From the NCBI GenBank assembly GCA_020650975.1, contig JAIPMN010000305.1:621-54481 (forward strand): a stretch of DNA of 53,861 nucleotides, read 5' to 3'. The notes under the pieces are model-generated. The model saw nothing but the letters and a program-made list of their open reading frames with translations, was not told where the DNA came from and searched no databases. Shown here one piece after another: positions 13,401-25,300 of this stretch (positions are counted from its first letter, which is position 1; the number at the start of each line of letters is the position of its first letter). Position numbers and translations under genes: made by a program. This DNA comes from Apostichopus californicus (lineage: Eukaryota > Echinodermata > Holothuroidea > Aspidochirotida > Stichopodidae).

Positions 13401-16400
13401 CATTTGTGCTTTTGAGCAGCTATCCTGAATATGTATCATGTTACTTGATTGAGGTGACTGGTAATAAATTTCATTACTCAATGACAGTGAAGCTGATTAG
13501 CATAATAGGATATCCTGCTGACTACAATGAGACATTTTCAGAAAAGAAAGATATTATTAATTGTTTGTTGAAACACACGATATCTTGTTCCTAACTCTAG
13601 ACATGGTAAGTTGAATGTAAATTATATTTACCAGATAAATCCTTCCTTACGTCAGAAAGTGGATCACCCTAGGTGTTTTGTGATACAATCTTTACTTTCT
13701 ATTTAATATCATTCCTATTATATATAATACTTATGCTGTACATCCCTGTAGTTGAGGTCATCATGGCACATGTTCTCTAATAGCTTTTACTTTATATAAT
13801 ATTCTTGTTGATTTATCCTTGAAATGTTATACATTTGGAACGTTTGCTTTAGCTGTTCTCTTCATTTTAGAATTTCATCAAATATGCAAGTTGTTGGTAA
13901 GAACTTTAATTTCCTGCATGAATAAATTATTTGGTCATTAAAGATGAAAACATAATATAGAAAGTTTAGAAAATGATAAAAGCATTAGACCTTGGTCTTC
14001 AATAATAGTTTAGCAATTTCTTAGAATTTTCAGAGATCAAAACAGTGTTTAAATTTATCTTTTTGTGTCTTGATGTTTATTTGTAGATATTTTGTTAAAA
14101 AGTTTTAGCTAATATTAGATATTGGGTTTTTACGATATGTCCAAATTGTTGAAAACAAATCAAATAGGCTTGCAACCTAAGCAATGGAAAACAAAGCTGT
14201 GTGTATGATTGTATAATTAAAATCTATCTTCCGATGGCTATAGATGATTTCTGCTGAGATTCACTTCCTGGACGAAGATTAAGTTAAACCATTAAAAATA
14301 GGTTACATTTCAATCAATTATATCCTAAGTGAGGAGATGTGATATTTCCTACTAACAGAGTGGAATATTTTTCTTTGCTAACTAACTTTTGCATCGTCTG
14401 CAACTAGAATACCCCTTTAAGTTTATCAGAGAGCTGAATCATATTTGTTTGAATAAGTAAATGATAATATTATCAAAACAATGCTGGAAATCTCCTGCTT
14501 TTGATTCCCCAGAAACCCTTTCCGATACCTTACTACACCTTCCTTTGACAAACTGCTTGGAGATTCATTTGAGAAGACGTTTGATTGGACGAGACTGGAG
14601 AGAAGGGAGGACAATTGGAGTGGTAACCATGGAAACCAAAGTGACATAACAGATGAAGCAAGCGGTGTGTTTATACCAGGTGGAGGTTTGGCCGCAAAGC
14701 TGTTTCGTGAATGGTACTCATTGTTATTCATGACTAATATCTTGCCCATGTAAAATTAAAGCAGCTGGTTGCTAAGCAACAAAATTTGTTCCACCTTTTC
14801 AACTGCAATTGAACACAAACTATGCTTATAATTTGTTGCATTGCTATGACAACATATGTTACAACCTTGTTTACTCTTCATTATCTGCTGGAATTGAACA
14901 TATTTGACTCTTTCATTTTGTGGTAAATTATCAATGTGTAATTGTGAAACAGATGAAATTCTAACTCTCATTGATACCGAACATTGCCCTAATCTCTTAT
15001 TGTGGATTAGATGGGAAGTTTAATACAGGGATGCCATCTAAGAAATGAATTGCAGTAAACTGCTTTTGGCCAATTTAAATTAATACATGATTAGAGCATA
15101 ATATGTGGATAGAGCTGCCATATCATGGTCATTTTCCAACAAGTCAAAGAAAGAATAAAGGGTACCTGCTTGAAAAGTATTTCTTAAAAACGTTTACATA
15201 ATGTGAATGCCAAATTTGATTGGTCCATTGACAATATATTTGCATGTATGTCTCATTCAGACTGCATTTTGAGGCATCACTAAGATTTCATCACTAAGAG
15301 ATGGTTGGCGTAGTAAAAGGCTCTCCGGGGGAGATAAACTAAAGATTTTAGTGCAGTGAGCCTAAATATTGATCTTAAACTTATTATGATTGTAGAGCAA
15401 TGTCAGTAACACCCACAAGCAATAATTGAACTTTGTGGGTGTGGGTTTGGAACAGAGGTTGTGCAGTGAGAAAGGGCTGATAAATGGCAACTGTAAATGT
15501 GTTGCAAAACCTATGCCCTTCACACATAGAGAGAAGTAGTGATATTTACTTTACTCCTAACTTACCAGTCTTCTCACAACAACTGCACTCTTGCTATCAA
15601 ACATTGTGCACTGTCTTCCCACTATGGTCTCTCCCCCTCCCTCGTTCTACCAAGCAAAGTGTTTATAATTTTGGATTTTCAACAAAACAAACAACTGCTA
15701 CTGTTTCTGTTCATCGTGTGGTTTAATTCTTTAGTTGTGAAAGAGATGTCGCCCTCGCTGTTCTACTGGTATTCTGTTCTGAAGGAGACAACATACCTGA
15801 TGCTCTTAATCTTGTCCAATATTTGAACCAGTGGTTGAAATTAGCTGAGGTAAGTTTGAGAGGTAATTTTGATGGTTAATTTCAGACATAACCTTAATTT
15901 CTCAGAGCATGGTAAATAAAATAATGTTGCTGGAAGCCACATGCAGCCTAGGACTGTGCTCTAAATCTTGTGCACAATGTATACCAGCGGCTGAATTAAA
16001 GTAAGTTATATATGTTCCTATTCTTAAATAGTTTTTTTTTTTTTTTTCAAACCAAATTTAATTTGTACTTGGAATGAGACATTGTGATTTTAGTTTCAGT
16101 TAGCAGTACAGAATACCTTATGTGTGTCTTATTACTTGTGTCTGTGATACTTTGTAGAGATATATCAAAATACCAACTAACGTACCCTGAGAGGATTGTG
16201 GTCATGTGGTTAATAATGCAATTCAATCTAAGGGATATAAAGTTTGAGTCCTGGCTGGATCACTACTTTGTTTCCTCTAAATGTGGACCAGAGGTAGCTT
16301 GTAAATATAATTGTTTGTGGCAGTCTTACTGTAATAGACCCTTGTTACTCAAAAACTGGATTTTGCAACCCTTTTGTAAGGTCATAGTTTGGAGAGTTGC

Positions 16401-16826
16401 CCAGAAATTTAGAAGAAAAAACAATTTAAAAAACAAGTAGGAAATCTTGAGCATAAATTGCTTCAAAAATGGCAAAATGCAACATCATTTAACAATAAAG
16501 CACTCTGAATATTTTTTTTTTAATTCATAAAGAGGAGGGGTACGTACCTCCTCTACATAGAGACCTTCTCTAGGCCAGAACATTTGCCACGGGAGGATTG
16601 CCAAGTTGGAAAATAGAGTCACAAAGCAAGATTGCTTTAATAACAGGTTTATACAGCATGGTTCAATGTCATGTTAGATGTGAAACATATATCTTATCTG
16701 ACACAATTTTTTTACCCCATTTCACTCAAGGAAAACCCAGCTGGAAATACAAAAGGTGGACCATGGAAGTATCCAGCATCTTGGAGTCTTCTCTTTGGCA
16801 GAGAAGTTGACCCTACTTTGTACTAG
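10375..16826 (+). CDS. PSMG2: Proteasome assembly chaperone 2 (PSMG2/PAC2), complete, 7 exons
   Basis: PSMG2 pairs with PSMG1 and chaperones assembly of the 20S proteasome alpha ring. Joining 10375-10431, 11362-11536, 12823-12881, 13151-13269, 14513-14713, 15735-15849 and 16731-16826 gives 822 nt and 273 aa (human about 264). All introns are GT-AG and all phases agree (0,1,0,2,2,0). Family landmarks seen: PAVSIGNVGQLAMDLVI at the start of exon 2, LLEWIKTCGFTSVTVLTSS in exon 4, NPFRYLTTPSFDKL and GVFIPGGGLAAKLF in exon 5, VLLVFCSEGDNIPDALNLV in exon 6, and the C-terminal PASWSLLFGRE with an aromatic last residue. I chose the start because exon 1 encodes 19 residues beginning MF and ending just before PAVS, exactly like the human first exon. 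The gene converges on PCK. A 10-N assembly gap lies in intron 2. The residue match was made from memory of the family. Confidence 0.93.
11362..11536 (+). CDS. PSMG2: PSMG2 exon 2
   Basis: The acceptor is attcctacag and the donor gtaact, leaving phase 1. It encodes the conserved PAVSIGNVGQLAMDL core, then KKVGYLHHESLQALCGND and an N/T-rich loop. Confidence 0.95.
11677..11686. other. Assembly gap (10 N)
   Basis: Ten Ns follow a G-tract in PSMG2 intron 2. The gap probably reflects a collapse or failure at the homopolymer, so local length is unreliable. Confidence 1.
12243..12342. repeat. 24-bp tandem repeat in PSMG2 intron 2, ~4 copies
   Basis: The unit tatatgtttaattggttcca followed by gtat is repeated with single-base changes. 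Confidence 0.9.
12446..12558. repeat. Pyrimidine-rich low-complexity tract
   Basis: Imperfect CTCC/CCCT/CTTCCTC repeats on the plus strand within PSMG2 intron 2, just before an AT-rich stretch. Confidence 0.8.
12823..12881 (+). CDS. PSMG2: PSMG2 exon 3
   Basis: A long poly-T tract followed by cag forms the acceptor; the donor is gtaagt. It encodes VFEQADKRLVCVQQRVLFVK, with the split V completed across the junction, matching the VYSLPSRKLVALQLRS region of the human protein. Confidence 0.93.
12922..12985. repeat. Short triple repeat in PSMG2 intron 3
   Basis: The phrase aagtcacatgctaat occurs three times within about 60 bp with uneven spacing. Confidence 0.75.
13151..13269 (+). CDS. PSMG2: PSMG2 exon 4
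   Basis: The acceptor is gtgttag and the donor gtaagt, leaving phase 2. It encodes an amphipathic helix around DLLEWIKTCGF and the strand VTVLTSSASHERID. Confidence 0.95.
14513..14713 (+). CDS. PSMG2: PSMG2 exon 5
   Basis: The acceptor is gattccccag and the donor gtactc, phase 2 on both sides. It encodes PFRYLTTPS, a charged linker, and FIPGGGLAAKLFRE, the most conserved glycine-rich patch of the family. Confidence 0.94.
14761..14850. repeat. Dispersed repeat copy A (see 28941)
   Basis: A stretch starting cagctggttgctaagcaac, then a tgaacacaaactatgct-type segment, has a diverged copy at 28941-29020. It lies in PSMG2 intron 5. Confidence 0.45.
15735..15849 (+). CDS. PSMG2: PSMG2 exon 6
   Basis: The acceptor is attctttag and the donor gtaagt, ending in phase 0. 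It encodes ERDVALAVLLVFCSEGDNIP and DALNLVQYLNQWLKLAE, matching human VLLKFVSEGDNIPDALGLV. Confidence 0.95.
16195..16262 (+). mobile_element. Possible decayed tRNA-derived SINE head
   Basis: tggttaataatg resembles an RNA polymerase III A box and gtttgagtcctg a B box, about 35 bp apart, as in tRNA-like SINE heads. It lies in PSMG2 intron 6. The resemblance is weak and there is no clear 3' tail. Confidence 0.25.
16731..16826 (+). CDS. PSMG2: PSMG2 exon 7 with stop
   Basis: The acceptor is ttcactcaag and the exon ends TAC TAG. It encodes GGPWKYPASWSLLFGREVDP and then TLY, corresponding to the human WKIPSSWRLLFGSGLPPALF terminus. Confidence 0.94.
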   Translation, partial: ENPAGNTKGGPWKYPASWSLLFGREVDPTLY

Positions 16827-18649
16827 AGTGTGAATGACGAGAAGGAAAGAGGGACCAGTTTTGGAAAAACCCAAAGAAATAAACATTGGGAGAGGTCTGT
16901 GTACAGAAAGGAACTGGCTCTTAGGGATTGATCCTAGCATGTACTAAAGATAGGTTCAGGAATAGAGAAGTCTTGAGCAAGTTATGGATGTGATCAAGAT
17001 GCAACATCAGAGGCAAACTAAACTCAGGATCTTAGAGTTTTGCACTCTGTCCCAAAATTGGGACAATTATCCCTACTATCATGCACTTGCAGCCGACGGT
17101 AGGATTTAGGATGGAGACATTTTGGAAAAGAAGAATGGTCACTTAAGTGTCAACATATGAGGAGGATTAGACCCAGAGGGTTGGGGTTTAGATATTTAAC
17201 CTTACCAGCCTGCCACTCTACTACCCTACCATTCACTAAGGAACCAAAGCATAATACCATTTATGAAAAAATGTGCGTGAAGGTCAAATAAAGAGATTAC
17301 TAGAAATATGAGAGGTGGACTACACTGAAGTCTTGAAGTGTGCACTAAAGTTGCACCATTTATCCCTAGCAGTTACTAAGGAACTGAAGGGTGATGTTCA
17401 ATGATAGAGAAATGTTGTGAAGTTCTTTGTAAGAGATTATCCATAAGATTAATATTAACATTAACAATAATAATAATAATAAGTCTTCAAGTAATTCTGT
17501 ACTAGGAATGTATGTTATTTTCTGTTCATTAATTGCTTTTGGCATTGAAGATGTATAAACCGAACTTTCAACCTAACATGAACTGTCCCATGTGTCTTTA
17601 AACAGTCTCCACATAGTGTCAAATTCTTTAACACAAAGAGCTTCTTATCCTGTCAAGTTGGCAAATTTGGCTGTGAAATTCTGAGATTTCTGTCTCTTTC
17701 AAATTACATTTAAGTTTTTTCTCACACCCCTTTCCTCCCCTTCTTCCCCTCCCCTTCTCCCCCTCCCAAACTCTATTAAAGTCTCACCTTCTGCACTCCT
17801 GAGTTATGGAGGTGAAATTCAGTTTGAAGTCATTAGAAATACTAGGAAGATAGCACAAAGGATGTGTTATTTTGACATTCTTTCCAACAAAAAGTTATGC
17901 AGTCTTCAAATAAGCCATAATTTATTAATTCAAATTTTATTGGCCAATACAGCTTTATCTGAAAATATGCTTGTTACACTTTTAAACAATTGTTTGATAT
18001 TTCCTACTCAGTGTCTAATTTATGCCCTCTTATTTATATAACTCTTTCTTATATCGCAAACCTAGTAACCTTGAGTGAAGGGAAAGTGGGTGTACGATTT
18101 TGTTGCTATGGTAACCAACTTCATGCAGTATTTGTTATAACTAGGTCTCGCATATCATGTTTTCAATTTGGTCCTTGAATATTTGTTTCATAAGTTTGCA
18201 AATGAGAATCATTTTTACTCTCATTTCCGCTTTATATATAAACCTATTCATACAGATTACTTCTTCACACTTAACGGTAAATCAACTGCATGTTCTTAAC
18301 GTATGAAACTGTAAGATGTGAAATGTAAAACTAAAGTTGTTTTCAGTACATATGACCTAACTTAATCCTGCAATTAGCTCTTGATTTATAAGTTTGGATC
18401 CATCGGTAGAAATTTGACATCTAAAGGATGTAGTGAACCGAGACCTTGGTTATAAGTAGTTCAGGTAACTCGGAGAGTCAAGATAGTAAGGGTCTAGGTA
18501 ACGGACACCCTACTAGGCCTGAAGAGATATAGGTGGTTGGGGGGGGGGGGGGAGCTACAGTTGCATTAGCAGAGATAATTAGGGGGACCAGGGATTTACA
18601 GGGTAAAATATCTTTCATTTTATATATAGGGAAACATGAAGACTTCAAA

Positions 18650-18765
18650 AAAGATTGATTGATTATTCAGGCTTTGATTGACTGATCAGGCTTTGATTGA
18701 TCAGGCTTTGATTCGTTGATTGATTGATTGATCAGGCTTTGATTGGTTTGATTTTAATTTGATTA
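18650..18765. repeat. ATTG/TGATCAGGCTTTGATTG tandem repeat
   Basis: Repeated ttgattgat and gatcaggctttgattg blocks, imperfect, in the PSMG2-PCK intergenic region. Confidence 0.85.
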
Positions 18766-19978
18766 GTTCTGTGCCATAGCTCACATATGTGTTTGGACAG
18801 TGTAACATTACAGGACATGTACTGTTGGAAGAATTGTGTACCAGAAGCAAACGATACACAATCCTCCTGGAGGGGTTTCACAACAATAATCTAATGAATT
18901 TGTAGTTTCATAAATCTGCATCAAAATTTTCTTTCTTCAATTTCATCCTTCAAATACCAAAAACAAAATAATTAATAGGAAGGAATAAAGAGGGTATAAC
19001 TTGTGTTTCTATGATTTGAATTTCCCAATTTGACAGGCTATATTAAAAATAAATAAAAATAAGAGAACAACGTCGTAATGTGAAACTAAGGAAGTAAATA
19101 ATATATTTTTCCAGCCATAGATTATGAAACAAAATGTCTAACGCACTCAACAGCCATGGTTCAAATTGCCTTTAAACAGTTAAAAGTATTTATGATACCA
19201 CTCATAGAGGGTATGCAAGAGGTAACAAATTAACAAATGCTCATCCATACAAACTAAATCATAAATAATAGCAATAATAATAATATATCAAAATAAACCA
19301 AAGGTGACTGACTTACATCGTTACAACAGAAAATTTAATACGCTTGTACGATATCTAAAAATATTTGCGGATCTTTGAAAACATTTTGAGGTTCATGAAA
19401 TGTATTCTACTGCAGCAGTTTGAAACAATCTTTGAGATTCAGATAATAATAATGGGATGAATAATAATTTGCTGCAAATATCCAGTAATTTAGCAAGGAG
19501 AGGGAAAAATTCTAGTACTGCAAATACATATGAACAAAGACATATGTATATATGTCAAAATTTAGCAGAACTTTAAATGAGAAATGAAATATATTTTGAT
19601 AACAATTAATCTTATTAAATTTCATTCTTTATCTTTTAATCTTATAGAAGAACCAAAACCAAGATCAGCATAAAAAAAATAGAAAGAAGATTGTTTCCAC
19701 AAAATTTTACTTTGACATTTTTTATTATATTGAAAACTTGATATTTTTTTATTTGGTTTCAGGCAATCATCTTCACATATGCTTGTTATATTGGTGGCAC
19801 AAATGAAATCCAGTCACATACTTTATCACCATGGTAACAGTTGACACTTAACAGACAGACAGCTTTTCAAATTGGACTTTGAATACTACTGATTAACACT
19901 AAACTATTGCTATATTTCAGATTTGTTGCAAGCCATTGAATTTTTACAGAGAAATATGAAGTTTTGTAACATGTCTAG

Positions 19979-20015
19979 GCAGTGGTGTAACTACAATTAG
20001 AGGGGGGTTGACTTG
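19979..20015 (+). mobile_element. Degenerate hAT-like terminal sequence
   Basis: CAGTGGTGTAACTA followed by a G-run resembles the CAGTGGCGTAGGAA-plus-G-tract ends of the intact elements at 40.6-41.5 kb. No partner end was found. Confidence 0.35.
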
Positions 20016-21866
20016 GAACAACAAGGTGCAACAGAAATGTTTAGTTTTAAGGCCCACTGAAATACACACAAGTTGTTAATACTGTTCAGTTTAAACCTCT
20101 TTGCACCAACATGTTGTGGTACATACTCACTTTTTTAATTTTGATGTTGCAATCTCATTTGTAATGAGTTTCAGTAGAGGCATTCCCCTTCATTCCCACT
20201 CCAGTGATTAAAAGAATAGGTTAACTCAAACTCCTATTATTTCTAGTCAACAATGTTTAGGGTTTTACTATGAAAACATAACCAACATCATATGGATGGT
20301 GCAATAAAGTACATAATTAGCATAACATAATTGAAGAGAGAATTACCCTGTAATAGTATCTCTGCAATCATCATCATGCAAGGAAGGCCTTCAGCTGCCA
20401 CATGTGAGCTGACAATTACAAGCTACCCACACAACTGACATGACTGTAGGAATGTGATTATAACTTGTCTTAACTACCAGAATTCTCACCAGTGAGAAGA
20501 AAAAACATCTCTGAAATGCAATGAATTAAGCCAGTTGTAGGTTCATATATGATAAAGTTGATACCCAAAAATCAATCCTGAAAAAGAATCAGGTAGAAAG
20601 TAAATTCCACGATCTTTGATTAACTTTGCTCACAATGTTACTACACACTGCCCCTAAGTAATCTGATACTAGCATATAAATAATCACTGTCTCATCTATT
20701 TAAGAATCAAGCTAACAAGAGAGATTACCGTCAGGTAAAAGAAGACAAACAAGAACCCCAGTAAGCTCTTAAAGGGGATTAAGGAAAAAAGACTTGGATG
20801 AAAGGTGCTGACAATTTTACCATTTTTAGAAAGGCACAGCTTCTGAAATTGTACAAAAAAAAAATGGCATCAAGTTTAATCAATGGAGTGTAAGCACCAA
20901 ACTACATAAATTAATAACTTATTTTTACAATATGAATAATTTTCAGTGATGTTATGAGAACAAATAGAAAATGTCTGATGATTGCTCCAACATTATTTAC
21001 AGTTACATTTGTAACCATTGCTCTTTACATTTCGAAAAACGAAAAAAAAAACTTGGGTGAAAGCAAAACATGCTTAATAAAATCAACTGCTTTACCTTCC
21101 AAAATAAACAAACTTCTGTTAAAGTAGTACCTCCAATTAATGGCTTCATACACTCACATTGTCCAGTTATATTTATGCCTACAAAGCAAGCTTGTTGGTA
21201 AAGTTTATGGTCTTTTGAAGTAAAATAACTGCTCAAATATGCTTCCCAGCTTTTCAATAGTACTCACAAAGAACACATCGAAAAGAAGAGAGGAGGAACA
21301 AGAGCTTTCTCTTGAACAAAGAAAATAATCTCCTTTTAGAATTTTCATCCCAATGGGAAAGCACTTCCCAACATCAATTATTGTTCCTATGCCAAACAAA
21401 CCCTGAATATATTCATACCAAGTTTTACCGATATCTAAATTGGGGATGCCATTCCAACAGTTAAGAACACTTCCAATGTGTACGGTAAACAAGTCACACA
21501 GTCACTAAAAGATATAATTCCAATAGGAATCCCAACATAAAGTCAGTTTCTTTTTTCACCCTGCCTGCTCCTCCCCCACACCCTCTCACTGTCAGTGATC
21601 TAACAGGACCAGGGAGTCTTAGAACCATCTACTATTGAAGAAATACACACCCTAGTAAATACAAGCTGTACCCCCTCGAGAGTGTGAGAAACTGCTAAAT
21701 ATCTTCAATAAATGCACACAAATTTGGTATGATTCTGAACAGTATCATCCATTAGGGAACTTCATCACACTTTGCTGCAAACATCTACAAGTGTCCAGGG
21801 TCACTGTAATTGTACAGCATCATGAATAAACATCTCAAATGTGAGTTTTGCTCTAAATCCTTATCC

Positions 21867-22324
21867 TTATAATTCACTTATCCTATTCTTCAAATCTCCC
21901 AGCTCTTTCCTGATCCCTGCGGGTAAATCGTCGTTTATTTGTTCCTCAAAATATGCCTCAACCTCTGAGACCTCCTTCTCCCAGAACTCTTTGGGCAATT
22001 GAAAGAGGGCTTCCATGTCGATCTTCTCGTTCAAACCATCTAGATTAATGCTGTTATCCTTTGGAATTAAGCCTACTGGGCTCTTCTGAGCAATGTCCTC
22101 GTTGTTGCACCTTCTAAAGATCCATTCTAACACACGGGTGTTCTCCCCGAATCCTGGCCACAGGAATTTACCCTCTGGGCCCTTCCTGAACCAGTTGACG
22201 TGGAAGATTTTGGGCAGGACGTAGTCCTTGTTCTGTTGAAAGTTCAGCCAATGCTGCAAGTATCGACCGATGTTGTAACCGAAGAAGGGACGCATTGCAA
22301 AGGGATCATTCATAACAACTTTTT
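21867..22324 (-). CDS. PCK: PCK exon 8 with stop
   Basis: It encodes [20 protein letters not shown] (guanine-nucleotide pocket), [33 protein letters not shown] and the C-terminal helix ending [11 protein letters not shown]. No 3'-UTR polyadenylation site could be pinned down downstream on the minus strand. Confidence 0.98.
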
Positions 22325-25300
22325 CTGTGGGAAAGAAACAAAGAGAGGAATATTGGAATGAATCAGAGAAGCTGAAACCTAGATTTGTTTTACATGATAA
22401 TACTCTCTGTAATCACACGACCAAATCCATTTGCCGTATAACTACTTGTAGCATGTGCCCAAGGTGAACCTTCTAATGCTTGGTCATCTCTGGTTTATAA
22501 AACAGCTACAGAGATCATCTATAACAGCAGGAGGCTACTCAGGTATACAGACAGACTTATTTACTTCGGACAAACAAAACTGATCCACGCCACTGCCCTC
22601 ATCAGTTGCACTCTACAGCAAACTGATAGTTACCATGGTAACAATCAAATTGATCTCTTTATCTCCTTTGACGAGACCTAACCAATTCGTCATAGGTGTG
22701 TTCATACTGTCAACCCTAGATACAGAAACACCCTTTATATGTCATTTACACCTAAGAGTATCCTTAAAGGCCTAATCTGATACTTCAATGGAGAAATACA
22801 GAAAAGAAATGATGCCCGATGATATCAGATTGAGAGGGGGCTGTTTACTTAGGGTTTATTGAGGGGAAAGCAAGAGGATGAGAAGAGGGGGGCAACTTAA
22901 CTGACAATTTGGAAATTTCTCATCTGTTATAACCCCAACTGAGAGATGGAACATGGACATCCCAAAAAACAGTTTACTGCAAATAGTATTAACTGGTGAA
23001 GTGGCACAAAATTGAACTGCTGGACACTATTTTGTCAAGAGAGCACAATTTTTGGTTCCTTTTTTTTACAATGATGATTTCAGTACCGGCTCCCTCATCG
23101 CTTGAGGATGCCAATGATGAGGATTTACAATCACTTGGTTATTCCTAAATTGTTTGTGAGTTATTAACCCTTAATATAATGAACAAATTCTGTGTCCCAC
23201 AAAAAGTTATTATTAATTATAATTTACAATCCTGCTACCTATTTTTCATTACTCTTGGAGCGATGACGTTTTCAGGTATTTGTAAAGTTATCTATTTTCA
23301 GCTCAATGGGAACAACCCAGCCTGGAAAACTTAAGCTATGAAGGTTCTGGAATATCTTCCGGGTGATTCCATAATGAATCAAATTTCACACTGTAGTGGA
23401 TTAACATGACTAGAAATATTTCAAACTATGAAGATAAAATTACAATACAGACAATTTATCATTTGCTTTCCATATGACAGGTGGGTGAGAGATTCATAAT
23501 ATACTTGCTAACTATAGTTAAGACTTGACATAACCCATCCAATAAGCATGATAAAGCTGAAGACCCTTACTTGTATGTTCTGCTGCAGCTGTGGCCTCGG
23601 ATTTCATGGAAGCTCCCACAAAAACACCATGTTGCCAATCGAAAGCCTCATAGACTAGAGGAACTCCCTCTGGCCTCCTGCCTCCAAAGATGATGGCATC
23701 TATGGGTACCCCCTCTGGGTCCTCCCATGCAGGGTCCATCGTGGGACACTGACCTGCTGGTGTACAGAATCGAGAGTTTGCATGAGCAGAAAGGGCCTTC
23801 TTGCCTTTAAATTCACTGCTCTTGCTCCAGTTTTCAATGCCCTGGTACGACCTGATATTAACTCCCTGAAAAACAAAAGGACAGAATACAAGATATTGTT
23901 ATTGAACACAGTGAATGGAGATGGAACAAAAGTTATACCACTTCCTCACAGCTTAAGAAAGCAAATCTAAATCATTAATTGAGACAAGTCACAGTGACTT
24001 ATCACTATGCTCCCAAGTCCCATATACATATGTATGTATATATACATATAAACATATGTATATACATACATATGTTTATATGTTTATGTACATACATATG
24101 TTTATAAATACATATGTATATATGTATCTATATACATAAACATGATACATATCGTATGTCAAAGAAAATTTGAACATGTAGTCTTGGCTTACAGCAATCT
24201 AACAATGACTTCTGGATGTAACTTTGCATAATTTGTCATCATCGTCATCATTATCAAGTGATAATGCTTCTTACGGATTGTACCATTTTCAGAGAGAAAT
24301 ACTTCAAACTCTACCAGCTAATATTGACTGGTTCTGGTGGGATTTCCATGGATATTGTAAGATGTCTAAATATAAGAAATGAAATGAAGCCAGCAGTTTA
24401 GTATTATCTAAAGAAATCCAAACCAGAATCATACCTCAGGAAGCTCATCTTCGAGCCCTTCCCAGTAAAAGCTACCATCACTGGTTTCGGCAACGTTTGT
24501 AAAGACTGTGTTCTTCTGGATGGTTGCCATGGCATTAGGATTGGTTTTTGTGGACGTGCCAGGTGCCACACCGAAAAATCCGTACTCTGGGTTGATGGCA
24601 CGTAATCGGCCTGCACTGTCAAACTTCATCCATGCGATGTCATCCCCAATGCATTCTGCCTTCCACCCTGGTATAGTGGGGTTTATCATAGCCAGATTGG
24701 TCTTACCGCACGCACTAGGGAAAGCAGCTGCTACATATTTTTTCTCTCCTTGTGGGTTGGTCAGTCCAAGAATCTGTTAAACAGAGAGAGAATACTTTTC
24801 ATTACTTTTCCAAAAACTTCCTTCTTACTTAACTTTGAATAAAGATCCTTGTCACTACACAAATGTTAGTAAGTTGCCAGCCAGAGATTGGACATTGATG
24901 GACAACTTCACCTCCCTGCTGACCAATTCTTTGACGTTATTTCTTTGGTTAGAAATTCCTGGGATATGACACTGTACTGTTAATAGTCCTCTCTAAGAAA
25001 ACACTTACAAGACACTGTACTGTTAATAGTCCTCTCTAAGAAAAGACAGACACTGTACTATTAATAGTCCTATCTAAGAAAACACTGACAAGACACTGTA
25101 CTGTTAATAGTCCTCTCTAAGAAAACACTAACAAGACACTGTACTGTTAATAGTCCTCTCTAAGAAAACACTTACAAGACACTGTACTGTTAATAGTCCT
25201 CTCTAAGAAAAGACAGACACTGTACTGTTAATAGTCCTATCTAAGAAAACACTGACAAGACACTGTACTGTAAATAGTCCTCTCAAAGAAAACACTTACA

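Larger units (their letters stand above)
16827..21866. other. Gene-free stretch between convergent PSMG2 and PCK
   Basis: It contains the PSMG2 3' UTR (an AATAAA near 17287 is a candidate poly(A) signal), the PCK 3' UTR at its right end, simple repeats near 17466 and 18650, a G-tract at 18540 and a degenerate transposon end at 19979. No additional gene seen. Confidence 0.6.

Noticed and set aside
21003-21492. Minus-strand open frames of 84 and 95 codons downstream of the PCK stop
   Set aside because: Composition and lack of motifs fit 3' UTR or intergenic chance frames; no splice link to PCK.
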